A stretch of 64,000 nt of DNA, from positions 868,001 to 932,000 of the forward strand of contig NZ_CABPSQ010000001.1 of assembly GCF_902459775.1 (NCBI RefSeq). The letters are read 5' to 3'. The translations under genes were made by a program, and so were the position numbers. The DNA is from Pandoraea captiosa (GTDB lineage Bacteria > Pseudomonadota > Gammaproteobacteria > Burkholderiales > Burkholderiaceae). The notes under the pieces were generated by a model that saw nothing but the letters and a program-made list of their open reading frames with translations, was not told the origin of the DNA and ran no database searches. Of this stretch, positions 8,275-16,263 are shown one piece after another (positions within the stretch are counted from its first letter, which is position 1; every line of letters starts with the position of its first letter).

Positions 8275-9942
8275 TTATTGCGAAGCGGCGTTCAGACGCG
8301 TCGGGTCGACTTCGAGCGCGGTACGGCGACGCACGTTCGCCACGTCACCCACATCCGTGTCGTCGTCGAAGGGATGGCTGTCGGACGACCCGGCGTTGCG
8401 CGCCGTATCGTTTTGCATGATGGACTGGAGCAGGGCCATCAGGTTGCTACTGCTCGTTGACGACACCGGCGTCGTCACATCGCTCACCAGTTTGGCCATT
8501 TCGTAGCGCTGCACCTGCGTCGTCTGGCTCGCCGATCGGGTTGCCTTCGCACGGACGAGCAGGCCGTCGCGATAGCCCACGTCCGCCGAGCTTTTCGCCG
8601 AGTCCTGAATCTTCACGTATTCGTAGTTCTGTGACTTCGGGTCGTCTTTCAGCACGAGCGGCACGCCGGGCCAGAGCGACCGGTGGAAACTCGCGCTGAG
8701 CGTGGCCTGCGACTGCTGCGAGATCGTGCGGTTCAGGCGGTCCGGCCCGCCGATCTGCGTGCTCTGCGAGATCTGGTAGTCAAAACCATCGACTTCCGAT
8801 GGACGCATCGGGTTCGGTGACGCTTGCGTCTGGGAAATTGACGCACTGAAGTCCGCCAGTCCGCTCAGCACCGATCGGTCGGCGTGGCTCAGCGCAATGC
8901 GCGGCAGTGTCGTGGCGGGCGGATAGTTTGCGTTCAGACCGCTGAACGCAGCCTTGAACATGTCCATGAGTGCGGCGTCGCCGTTGCCGCGTGTCTTTGC
9001 CGCGTCGAATCGATCCAGCCACGCGTCGAGTGCAGCCTTTTGCGCTTTCGGACTGCCGATGGCTTGCAGGTTTTTCAGATCGACATTGACGTCGAACTTG
9101 CCGCTTGCCCCATCCACATGCATCGAGCGCTGCGTCGCATCCGCATGGAACGCGAAGGTTTGCGGCGAGGCGCCATTGGCATTGAGCGTGGCCGACAGGT
9201 CGACAGAGCTCAGCACGGACGTGTCGAACCCGGTCAGTGCGCCGAAGTCGACGACGGGCGGCTGCTTCGCCAGACCGTTGATGGCCTTCTGGAAGGCATC
9301 GCCCAGTTTGCCGAGTTGTTCGCGTTCGGCGTCGGTGAGCGTGCCTTTCGTCACGGAAAATTCGAGGGACAGGCCGCTCACGTCGCCCCCGTTGCCCCCG
9401 CCGGTGCCGCTGCTCGCGATCCTCACCGTCACCTGCGCGCCGCTTGCCGTTGTCACCGACAGGGCGAAGCGGTCGTCTGCGCTCGACTGCAATCTCGCTT
9501 GTTGCGCGGCCAAATCGGTGCCGGTCGCGGCATCGGTTGCCGGTGCTGCAGACGTCGAACGGAGCACCGTCTGCGAGAACGATGTCGCGCCCGAGGCAAT
9601 GGCGGACATCATTTTCGACCCAAGCTGATCGAGCCGGTTACCCAGCGACGATGTCGACATGTTGCCGTACATCAGCAGTGACAAGGGGTCGGACGGGACT
9701 TGCTGCCAGTTCAGCATTGCGCCGCCCGCGACCGGCTGCGCGTACGTTGGCCAGTTCGCGACAGGGGGCGTTTGCGTAAGCGTGACACGTGTCGCGCTCG
9801 TCAGCCCGGAAATATCGGCGCTCGGCAGGATGCCCTGAGGGGTGCCTTCGGCACGGCCAGGGACGACGCGAGACGCCAAGTCGGCATTCGCCGGCTGAAG
9901 GAGAGGAAAAGCGAGAGGGGAAGCGGTATTGATAGACGTCAT
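8275..9942 (-). CDS. Unrecognised 555-aa Ser/Thr/Ala/Gln-rich protein
   Basis: I do not recognise this gene. The ATG at 9942 (MTSINTASPL) is preferred over an upstream ATG at 10038, whose extra 32 residues look like intergenic translation. The protein has no signal peptide, membrane helix or Cys cluster. It is low in charge and rich in S, T, A, Q and N. A Gly-rich turn (GGGNGGDVSG) sits near residue 220, and the C-terminal third has a folded-looking segment with FHRSLWPGVPLVLKDD. It resembles loosely annotated surface or flagella-associated hypothetical proteins of Pseudomonas and Burkholderia in composition only. It has no operon partners. Confidence 0.75.
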   Translation of the reverse strand: MTSINTASPLAFPLLQPANADLASRVVPGRAEGTPQGILPSADISGLTSATRVTLTQTPPVANWPTYAQPVAGGAMLNWQQVPSDPLSLLMYGNMSTSSLGNRLDQLGSKMMSAIASGATSFSQTVLRSTSAAPATDAATGTDLAAQQARLQSSADDRFALSVTTASGAQVTVRIASSGTGGGNGGDVSGLSLEFSVTKGTLTDAEREQLGKLGDAFQKAINGLAKQPPVVDFGALTGFDTSVLSSVDLSATLNANGASPQTFAFHADATQRSMHVDGASGKFDVNVDLKNLQAIGSPKAQKAALDAWLDRFDAAKTRGNGDAALMDMFKAAFSGLNANYPPATTLPRIALSHADRSVLSGLADFSASISQTQASPNPMRPSEVDGFDYQISQSTQIGGPDRLNRTISQQSQATLSASFHRSLWPGVPLVLKDDPKSQNYEYVKIQDSAKSSADVGYRDGLLVRAKATRSASQTTQVQRYEMAKLVSDVTTPVSSTSSSNLMALLQSIMQNDTARNAGSSDSHPFDDDTDVGDVANVRRRTALEVDPTRLNAASQ

Positions 9943-9974
9943 CGGGGGGCGTGTCGTCCGGTGGCTGTTGTAAG

Positions 9975-9993
9975 CCCCGGTAAGGAACCGGGG
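9975..9993. other. GC-rich hairpin in a divergent intergenic region
   Basis: CCCCGGT-AAGGA-ACCGGGG is a perfect 7-bp inverted repeat in the 234-bp gap between the unknown 555-aa gene and the divergent methyltransferase. There is no T-tract. It could be a 5'-UTR stem of the minus-strand gene or a binding site. The rest of the gap shows no confident promoter. Confidence 0.4.
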
Positions 9994-10176
9994 GATCAAG
10001 AGCATTAACGACCACCAGACGCCAATATTTAGCGACACCCCTCAATTATGGCGGGGGCGGGGGTGGGGATATGCGTCGGCGCTTGCCGAGCCAGCCTGCG
10101 AAGTTCGTGGCTTGCGCACCCCGTGGGTTCCATGCAATGATGAAACATCAAAAGTTACATGAATGGGAGCGAATCG

Positions 10177-10869
10177 ATGCCGCAAGACACCATTGCCATG
10201 TTCGATGAGCACGCCGCGACCTACGATCAGACCTGGCGCGCGTTGGCGCCGTTGCGCGACGCGTTGCAACTGGTGCTCGACAACGTGTTCGCGCCGCTGC
10301 CCGATACCGCTAACGTGCTGTGTGTCGGGGCGGGTACGGGCGCGGAGATCCTGTCTCTGGCCGAGCGCCATGCGCGGTGGCGCTTTACGGCCGTGGAGCC
10401 TTCGGGGCCCATGCTAGATGTGTTTCGCGAGAAGGCCGAAGCGCAGGGCATCGCGTCGCGTTGCGTCTTCCATCGGGGATTTCTCGACACGTTACAGGCA
10501 GATGCACCGTTTGATGCGGCAACGTCGATTCTCGTGTCGCAGTTCGTCACCGATCCGGTCGAGCGTCGGGCGTTTTTTCGTGGCATCGCCGACCGGCTGG
10601 TGCCGGGCGGTCCTCTCGTGAGCGCCGATCTGGCCTGCGACATGAGATCGGACGCCGGAAAGCGTTTGCTGGACGTATGGTTCAACATGATGTCTGTCTC
10701 GCCACAGGCGCGCGAGCGTGCCAGCGCCATTTACGATTCTCAGGTGGCGGTCGTGCCGCCCGAGGCGATGGACGACATCCTCCGACAAGGCGGATTCGAT
10801 CAGCCGGTGCGGTGTTTCCAGGCCGGGTTGATTCACGCGTGGTTTGCGCGTCAGGCGCCCGGCGCCTGA
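10177..10869 (+). CDS. Class I SAM-dependent methyltransferase
   Basis: This 230-aa soluble enzyme has the Rossmann motif I VLCVGAGTGAEIL near residues 47-59, an acidic motif after strand 2 (FTAVEPSG), and ATSILVSQFV for motif IV. The N-terminal FDEHAATYDQ segment is typical of the UbiE/Methyltransf_25 group. The ATG at 10177 has a GGGAGCG SD 5-10 bases upstream. The alternative ATG at 10159 has none. The Rrf2 regulator follows 55 bp downstream. The substrate is unknown and nothing in the neighbourhood fixes it. Confidence 0.85.
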   Translation: MPQDTIAMFDEHAATYDQTWRALAPLRDALQLVLDNVFAPLPDTANVLCVGAGTGAEILSLAERHARWRFTAVEPSGPMLDVFREKAEAQGIASRCVFHRGFLDTLQADAPFDAATSILVSQFVTDPVERRAFFRGIADRLVPGGPLVSADLACDMRSDAGKRLLDVWFNMMSVSPQARERASAIYDSQVAVVPPEAMDDILRQGGFDQPVRCFQAGLIHAWFARQAPGA

Positions 10870-10882
10870 CGATGGATCGGGT

Positions 10883-10909
10883 AGTTCAGGAAGTTCAGGC
10901 AGTTCAGGC
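10883..10909 (+). repeat. 9-bp tandem repeat between methyltransferase and Rrf2 genes
   Basis: Three units of AGTTCAGGM fill much of the 55-bp spacer between the two genes, immediately upstream of the weak ribosome binding site of the Rrf2 regulator. Copy-number change here would alter the leader length. Confidence 0.85.
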
Positions 10910-10924
10910 AGGCATAGAGATCAG

Positions 10925-11368
10925 ATGAGAAGCGACAGCAGACTCTCAAGGATGTTGCACGTGCTGTTGCACATGGCGCGGCACGACGCTCCATTCACCT
11001 CCGAGCAACTGGCACAGATGCTGCGCACGAATCCGGTGGTCGTTCGCCGCACCATGGCGGGTTTGCGCGACGCGGGTTATGTGCGCTCCGACAAGGGCCA
11101 TGGGGGCGGCTGGACGCTCGCGTGCGATTTGGGCAACGTCACGTTGCTCGACATCCATCGCGCCGTCGGCGGGCCGAACATTTTCGCGATCGGCGTGCAA
11201 AGCGACAACCCGCAATGCGCTGTCGAACGTGCCGTGAATACAGCGCTCGACGGCGCATTGCGCGAGGCGGAAGCCATCCTCATCGCACGCCTTGGCGCGG
11301 TTTCGCTGGCCGATCTGGCGCAGAACTTCGACACGTTGTGCGCTCAGCACGAGGCGCTGTCACGTTAG
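10925..11368 (+). CDS. Rrf2-family transcriptional regulator
   Basis: This 147-aa winged-helix protein has the Rrf2 core: an N-terminal HTH (FTSEQLAQMLRTNPVVVRRT) and the wing GYVRSDKGHGGGWTLA, in which GxxGG is diagnostic. There is a single Cys in the effector region (NPQCAVERAV) rather than the three Cys of IscR/NsrR, so an Fe-S cluster with three Cys ligands is not possible. A YwgB/YwnA-like redox or ligand sensor fits better. The ATG at 10925 excludes an upstream Gly/Ser-rich stretch that is translation of the tandem repeat. It probably regulates the preceding methyltransferase or itself. Confidence 0.88.
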   Translation: MRSDSRLSRMLHVLLHMARHDAPFTSEQLAQMLRTNPVVVRRTMAGLRDAGYVRSDKGHGGGWTLACDLGNVTLLDIHRAVGGPNIFAIGVQSDNPQCAVERAVNTALDGALREAEAILIARLGAVSLADLAQNFDTLCAQHEALSR

Positions 11369-11403
11369 GACGACGTGATGGGGCAGCCCTTCGTGACCTG
11401 CGG

Positions 11404-12081
11404 TCATCCTGACAGGGGTTCGTATACGCCCAAGCGCGTGAGCGCTGCATCGAATTCGTAAAGATTCGTCGGCGCTGCGTCGCCGCCAAAGGGCGGATTG
11501 GGTATCGCGAACAGGGTCGTGCACAACCTTTCGCGGCGCGATTCGTCGCACGCCTCGTTCACGCCCTTCAACATCGTTGCGGCGCCTTCCAGGTACAGCG
11601 TTCGTCCGAACGGACCGCAGTCGTATGCGGCGGCAGCGAGCGACGGGAGCACGCTGTTGAACGTGCGCGTGCCCGGCGCCGCTTCGCCGGGTTCGAGCAG
11701 GACCAGACAGGGCAGCTGCAGGAATTCGAAAACCACACCGGCAAGATGGGTGGCAATCGAGGGTTTGCCCGGGCCGAGGCAGTTGTCGACAACTTCGTAG
11801 AGCAAGACGACATCCGGATCGGCGATGTCGAACGCAGGCAACGCGGCCCGTAATGTGGCTCGGTACACGTTCGCCTCGGCCTCAGTCAATCCACGGGCAT
11901 CGCTGGCGATTTCGACGAGCGTGTCCCACGCGATCTGGTCGGGCACCCACGCCTGACCGGGTGCCGGTCGGTCAGTGATGGCGTTGCGCAGGCGTTGGGC
12001 AAGCACACCGATATCGGGACCCGCGTGCGCGGGATAAGTCACGGTTGGCGCAGCACCGGCCGGATACAACGAGTTTGGCAT
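11404..12081 (-). CDS. Unrecognised 225-aa cytosolic protein
   Basis: I do not recognise a family. The start at 12081 (MPNSLYPAG) has a GGGAG SD six bases upstream. The in-frame ATG ten codons earlier lacks one. The protein is globular in composition, with no signal peptide or membrane segment. Features include a helical N-terminal half (ARGLTEAEANVYRATLRAAL) and a central DVVLLYEVVDNCLGPGKPS segment. The gene is convergent with the Rrf2 gene and lies 111 bp from the TlpA-like gene on the same strand, so it may be the second gene of that unit. Confidence 0.7.
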   Translation of the reverse strand: MPNSLYPAGAAPTVTYPAHAGPDIGVLAQRLRNAITDRPAPGQAWVPDQIAWDTLVEIASDARGLTEAEANVYRATLRAALPAFDIADPDVVLLYEVVDNCLGPGKPSIATHLAGVVFEFLQLPCLVLLEPGEAAPGTRTFNSVLPSLAAAAYDCGPFGRTLYLEGAATMLKGVNEACDESRRERLCTTLFAIPNPPFGGDAAPTNLYEFDAALTRLGVYEPLSG

Positions 12082-12192
12082 CACAATCTCCCAGGAAATG
12101 TGGCGAACCATCGAACCTCAATGTCTCGCCACCACCGGTTCTCTGCTTGTATGAATCGCTCTTGCGTGTCGCAAGCGCCCTCAGGTCAACCA

Positions 12193-12726
12193 CTATTGCG
12201 GCTGAGGGGCTGCCAACTGCGCCTTGATCGCCGCCTCGGTCTTGTCGTAGTCTCCCTCGCCGAAATGCGTGTAGACGATCTTGCCGGACTTGTCGACGAG
12301 GTAGAACGCAGGCCAATAGAGATTGTCGTAGGCCTTCCACGTGGCGTAGCGGTTGTCTTGCGCCACCGGGTATTGAATGCCAGCGCGGCGCACGGCCTCC
12401 AGCACGTTCTTGTAGTCGCGCTCGTAGGCGTACTCAGGCGTATGTACCCCCACCACGACCAGTCCCTGATCCTTGTATTTGTCGTACCACTGCTTCACGT
12501 AAGGCGTGGTGTGGATGCAGTTGATGCAGGAGTACGTCCAGAAATCGACGAGCACGACCTTGCCCTTGAGTTGTTGCATCGTCAGCGGCTGGCTGTTGAT
12601 CCATTGATCGATGCCGGTGAATTCCGGGGCGGCAACGCCGGAAATCGGGCGCGCCTGAGACGGGGAACAAGCCGCGAGGCCGGTAAGGGCGAGGGCGACG
12701 AAAGCGCTTCTGAGCAGGGGCAGCAT
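12193..12726 (-). CDS. Thioredoxin-like (TlpA/DipZ C-domain type) lipoprotein
   Basis: This 177-aa precursor has a signal peptide ending in the lipobox LAAC with the lipidated Cys at about residue 20. The mature part is a redoxin fold with the active-site CINC at about residues 67-70, preceded by DFWTYS. The CINC centre and the HTPEY segment match the periplasmic thioredoxin domain of DipZ/thiol:disulfide interchange proteins. It probably reduces or isomerises envelope disulfides from the membrane. SD AGGAGA lies upstream of the ATG. No DsbD partner is visible. Confidence 0.9.
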   Translation of the reverse strand: MLPLLRSAFVALALTGLAACSPSQARPISGVAAPEFTGIDQWINSQPLTMQQLKGKVVLVDFWTYSCINCIHTTPYVKQWYDKYKDQGLVVVGVHTPEYAYERDYKNVLEAVRRAGIQYPVAQDNRYATWKAYDNLYWPAFYLVDKSGKIVYTHFGEGDYDKTEAAIKAQLAAPQPQ

Positions 12727-12949
12727 GGGGGTATCTCCTGTGAACCGTGTAACGGGTTGGGGGTTGGGTGAGTCGGTAGCCGTATTTCACTGTTCGCGCG
12801 TATCTGCCGTGTGTACGTTTCACCGCATTTCGGCAACGTCGTGTATCGCAGCGGGCGCCAGATACACAGTGATACAAACGGGGGGCGGGGTTGGGCTATA
12901 AAGCGTTCAGCGACTGCACCGACGGTGCGGGCTAACCGGGAGTCGATCC

Positions 12950-13396
12950 ATGTCGTCCGAGATTTCGTCAGGGGCCAAATCAGAGGCCCAACCTCAGGCC
13001 CAACCTCAAGACCGACCTGAGGCCCAGCCTGCGGTCCATCGAGGTTCCTGTCACTGCGGCGCGGTGCGCTTCGAAGTGCTCACGTCCGTCGAACCGGCGA
13101 CTCGTTGCAATTGCAGCCTGTGCCGTCGGCGCGGCGCGCTGATGACGCCGGCGTTCCCTGAGGCGAATCTGCGCATCCTCGCCGGCCGTGATGCACTGAC
13201 GCTGTATCAGTTCAACACTCGCGTGGCGCAACACTATTTCTGCAAGCACTGCGGCATTTACCCGTTCCATGCGGCGCGCACAATGCCCGGCATGTGGCGC
13301 GCCAATGTCGGTTGTCTGGAAGACGTCGCGGATCCGTATGCGATCGATCACGGGGTTGCCGACGGCAAGACGCTCTCGGTGGTGGAGGATGCATGA
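12950..13396 (+). CDS. GFA-family (CENP-V/GFA) zinc-binding protein
   Basis: This 148-aa protein has the full set of GFA zinc ligands: CHC near residues 34-36, CNCSLC near 53-58 and CKHC near 98-101. The family is named for the glutathione-dependent formaldehyde-activating enzyme Gfa, but most members have no proven activity. A GGGAG SD supports the ATG. Residues 12-28 are a Gln/Pro/Ala repeat encoded by a 12-bp tandem repeat and are probably a disordered tail. The stop overlaps the start of a tiny membrane peptide (ATGA). Confidence 0.92.
   Translation: MSSEISSGAKSEAQPQAQPQDRPEAQPAVHRGSCHCGAVRFEVLTSVEPATRCNCSLCRRRGALMTPAFPEANLRILAGRDALTLYQFNTRVAQHYFCKHCGIYPFHAARTMPGMWRANVGCLEDVADPYAIDHGVADGKTLSVVEDA
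12983..13030 (+). repeat. 12-bp tandem repeat in the GFA gene N-terminus
   Basis: Four 12-bp units (GAGGCCCAACCT-like) encode EAQP-QAQP-QDRP-EAQP. They are in frame and sit ahead of the first zinc ligand. Confidence 0.88.
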
Positions 13397-13590
13397 GACG
13401 CCTGCTCGGTCTGCTGGTCTTCCTGGCGGGCGGCCTCGGCACGGAGGTCGTGCACCCGCTCCAATGCGATCTGGTCCCGGCGAGTCGTCGCGTGTTGCCC
13501 GAAGCGGAGCGCTTGCGGCGTCGCACCCATCCGGCTCGGTCCGGCGACGGGGACGGCGGCGACCTTGCGCCGCAACGCGCATCGCTATAA
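13393..13590 (+). CDS. Small membrane or exported peptide, 65 aa, coupled to GFA gene
   Basis: The ATG at 13393 overlaps the GFA stop (ATGA), which suggests coupled translation. The first 20 residues are one hydrophobic segment (RRLLGLLVFLAGGLG). The rest is Arg/Glu/Gly-rich with a single Cys. It is unlike any family I know. Its stop lies inside the TATAAT-like box of the next gene. It could be a real small protein or a chance frame, and conservation in relatives would decide. Confidence 0.4.
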   Translation: MRRLLGLLVFLAGGLGTEVVHPLQCDLVPASRRVLPEAERLRRRTHPARSGDGDGGDLAPQRASL

Positions 13591-13591
13591 T
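13565..13591 (+). promoter_or_regulatory. Possible sigma-70 promoter giving a leaderless response-regulator mRNA
   Basis: A perfect TATAAT at 13586-13591 lies seven bases before the ATG at 13599, with TTGCGC at 13565-13570 (15-bp spacer). No SD lies between. If used, transcription would begin at or next to the A of the start codon. The -35 is weak and the spacer short. Confidence 0.45.
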
Positions 13592-13598
13592 CGTTCGC

Positions 13599-14339
13599 AT
13601 GGAAAAAATCGATCATGTGCTGATCGTCGACGACGATCGCGGCATTCGCGAACTCCTCGCCGACTATCTCGAAAAGAACGGCATGCGAGTGAGCACGGCC
13701 GCCAACGGGCGTGAGATGCGCGCGGTACTTGCCGACGGTGCGCCGGACCTGGTGGTGCTCGACCTGATGCTGCCGGGCGATGACGGTCTCGTGCTCTGCC
13801 GCGAGCTCCGGTCGGGCAAGTTCCGGGCGGTACCGGTGCTGATGCTGACGGCACGCAGCGAGGAAACCGACCGGATCGTCGGCCTGGAGATGGGCGCGGA
13901 CGACTATCTCGCCAAGCCGTTCGCCGTGCGCGAGTTGCTTGCCCGCATCAAGTCGGTGCTGCGTCGCACCCGCATGCTGCCCCCGGGCATGCAGATCACC
14001 GAGACGGCCGAAGTGCTTGCCTTCGGCGACTGGCAGCTCGATACCACGGCGCGCCATCTGCTCGATACCGACGGCACGCAGGTCGCGCTCAGCGGTGCGG
14101 AGTATCGCCTGTTGCGCGTGTTGCTCGATCATCCGCAACGGGTGCTCACGCGCGATCAGTTGCTCAATCTCACGCAGGGCAGACAGGCCGACGCCTTCGA
14201 CCGGTCCATCGATCTGCTCATCAGCCGGTTGCGCCAGCGTTTGCGCGACGGTGCGCGTGAGCCTCGCTACATCAAGACGTTGCGCAACGAAGGCTACGTG
14301 TTTTGCGCGGCCGTCACTGTGGTTTCCGCCCCCGAATGA
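13599..14339 (+). CDS. OmpR/PhoB-family response regulator
   Basis: This 246-aa regulator has an N-terminal receiver with acidic residues DD at 11-12, phospho-acceptor Asp at about 55 (LVVLDLMLPGDDG) and the conserved Lys in AKPF (about 107). A C-terminal winged-helix domain runs from about 135 to 235 and includes the GxxxxLT..Q pattern (ALSGAEYRLLRVLL) and a wing near KTLRNEGYVF. It is partnered with the histidine kinase that starts in its stop codon. There is no SD before the ATG. The target genes are unknown. The closest classes by layout are OmpR/EnvZ. Confidence 0.93.
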   Translation: MEKIDHVLIVDDDRGIRELLADYLEKNGMRVSTAANGREMRAVLADGAPDLVVLDLMLPGDDGLVLCRELRSGKFRAVPVLMLTARSEETDRIVGLEMGADDYLAKPFAVRELLARIKSVLRRTRMLPPGMQITETAEVLAFGDWQLDTTARHLLDTDGTQVALSGAEYRLLRVLLDHPQRVLTRDQLLNLTQGRQADAFDRSIDLLISRLRQRLRDGAREPRYIKTLRNEGYVFCAAVTVVSAPE

Positions 14340-15682
14340 CCCCGACGCAGACGCAGCCCCTGCCGCCCCCGTCGCCCCCACGGCAGCCGTGGCGCTGGCC
14401 GCGCTCGCTGTTCGCGCGTCTCGCCCTCATCCTCTTCGTCGGACTGGCGCTGACACAGACACTCTCGTTCTGGCTGACGATGACCGAGCGCAACCGCGTG
14501 ACGTCGAACATGATGAGCGTCTACATCGAGAGCGAAGTCGCCAGTTCCGTCGCCTTGCTCGATCATTTGCCCGCGAACGAGCGGCCCCAGTGGCTGGCGC
14601 GTCTGGCCAGGCGCAGCTATCGCTTCGAACTCGGCCCGGGAGCCAGCGGCGGAAAGCCCGACGCGGGTGCGGCAGCGCAGGTCGCGCGCGTGATCGAGGA
14701 GGCCATCGGAGTGTCGTATCCCGTAACGGTCAGCAGCGTGCCCGGTGATCCCGACCGGCTTCAGGCCCACCTGCGGCTAAGCGACGGATCACCGCTCACC
14801 ATCGATGTCTTCCCGACGCCGACGCTGCCACTGTCGGGCTGGTTGCCTGCCATGCTGGCGCTTCAACTGGTACTGATCGCTGCCTGCTGCTGGCTCGCGG
14901 TGCGCGTGGCGACGCGTCCGCTCGACGCCCTGGCGAAGGCCGCCGACACGCTCGGGCCCGACTTGCGTGCGCAGCGCATGCGTGAAGACGGCCCGTCGGA
15001 GGTGGCGCGCGCGGCGCGGGCGTTCAACGCGATGCAGGACCGTATCGGCGGTTACATGACCGAGCGCATGCAGATTCTGGCGGCCATCTCGCACGATTTG
15101 CAGACGCCGATCACCCGCATGCGTTTGCGGGTTGAGACGATGGACGATGAGGCGGTGGCCGTGCGTTTGCAGCAGGATCTGAAGGAGATGGAGTCGCTGG
15201 TCAGGGAAGGGGTGACCTATGCGCGCACCCTGCATGGTGCATCGGAAGCCCCGTGCAAGGTGGACGTCGATGCGCTGCTCGACAGCCTCGTGTACGACTA
15301 TGTCGACGCCGGCTCGCCGGTCACGCTGGCAGGTCGGGTCGGTCATCCGATCGTGACCCGCCCGCAGGGACTGCGTCGCATCGTGGGGAACCTCGTCGAC
15401 AATGCGCTCAAGTATGGCGAGCAAGCGCATCTCGAAGTGGTCGGCCGTGACGACGGCATCGACGTGATCGTCACCGACCGCGGGCCCGGCATTCCGGAGG
15501 ACATGCTCGAAGCGGTCTTCGCACCGTTTGTGCGACTGGAGACGTCGCGCAACCGCCATACCGGCGGCACGGGGTTGGGGTTGGCCATCGCGCGTCAACT
15601 CGCGCAGGCGATGGACGCCACGTTGACGTTGCGCAATCGTGCTGAGGGCGGACTTGAGGCGCGGCTTTCCGTGAAGGCGTAG
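14336..15682 (+). CDS. Sensor histidine kinase (EnvZ-like)
   Basis: This 448-aa inner-membrane kinase has a Pro/Gln-rich N-terminal tail, TM1 near residues 27-47, a periplasmic domain of about 115 residues, and TM2 near 169-190. A HAMP linker follows, then the H-box ISHDLQTPITRMRLR with the phospho-His at about 253. The N-box is NLVDNALKYG, the G1 box DRGPGIPED and the G2 box GGTGLGLAIA. It phosphorylates the upstream regulator. The start overlaps that gene's stop (ATGA). The periplasmic domain shows no recognisable ligand fold. Confidence 0.93.
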   Translation: MTPTQTQPLPPPSPPRQPWRWPRSLFARLALILFVGLALTQTLSFWLTMTERNRVTSNMMSVYIESEVASSVALLDHLPANERPQWLARLARRSYRFELGPGASGGKPDAGAAAQVARVIEEAIGVSYPVTVSSVPGDPDRLQAHLRLSDGSPLTIDVFPTPTLPLSGWLPAMLALQLVLIAACCWLAVRVATRPLDALAKAADTLGPDLRAQRMREDGPSEVARAARAFNAMQDRIGGYMTERMQILAAISHDLQTPITRMRLRVETMDDEAVAVRLQQDLKEMESLVREGVTYARTLHGASEAPCKVDVDALLDSLVYDYVDAGSPVTLAGRVGHPIVTRPQGLRRIVGNLVDNALKYGEQAHLEVVGRDDGIDVIVTDRGPGIPEDMLEAVFAPFVRLETSRNRHTGGTGLGLAIARQLAQAMDATLTLRNRAEGGLEARLSVKA

Positions 15683-15977
15683 CGCCGTTCATGCGTCGGC
15701 GTAGCCGGTGCCGTGAGCGGAAATTGCAGTGGGGTTTTGTATCCGAGTTTGTCCAACGGCGCGGCCGGTACTTGCGATTGCACACGGCGCATTGGCGGAC
15801 AAATGGCAGATACGTCCAGAGGGTCTAATGGTTTCAACGGCGGGGGAAACCGGTGGGAGGCAGGAGCCGGAGTGAAGAAAAGCGTCTTCACTTCACCTGA
15901 AGCCCCGGCGCGTTACCCGACGTTGACAAGCTTTACCTTTAGCGACTTTACCGACTTATCGACTCTGGAGCCTTACC

Positions 15978-16211
15978 ATGAAAGCCCTTTTGATCGCTGT
16001 TTCGCTCGCCACCCTCGGCACCGCCGGCGCTGCCTACGCCGCAGGGACCGATGAAATCCTCACCAGTACCGGCAACGCCGTGTCAGCTGCACACTGGACG
16101 CCGGACAACGGTCCGTCGCTCTCGACGGCAGACGTCGGGCGCGAACTGAAAAGCGCCCTCGCTTCGGGCGAAATCGATTACCTGAACAAGACGCTGTACA
16201 AAGGCGCATGA
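15978..16211 (+). CDS. Small exported protein, 77 aa
   Basis: The protein has a clear Sec signal peptide (Lys then a hydrophobic core, cleavage after AYA-A near residue 22) and a short, soluble mature part rich in Ser/Thr/Leu, with no Cys. It resembles the many small exported DUF4148-type proteins of Burkholderiales in size, but the mature sequence is not clearly that family. The 295-bp region upstream contains TTGACA at 15923-15928 without a good -10, plus a small GTGAAG/CTTCAC stem at 15872-15891. A GC hairpin follows the stop. Confidence 0.75.
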   Translation: MKALLIAVSLATLGTAGAAYAAGTDEILTSTGNAVSAAHWTPDNGPSLSTADVGRELKSALASGEIDYLNKTLYKGA

Positions 16212-16220
16212 CCGCGCGAT

Positions 16221-16240
16221 GCCGGGCAGAGATGCCCGGC
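16221..16240. terminator. Perfect 8-bp hairpin between convergent genes
   Basis: GCCGGGCA-GAGA-TGCCCGGC lies just after the stop of the small exported protein and 24 bp before the stop of the convergent AraC gene. The stem is strong but there is no T-tract, so it may act as a barrier or processing end rather than a classical intrinsic terminator. Confidence 0.55.
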
Positions 16241-16263
16241 TGGGCATGTGTCGTCCGCGCGCA

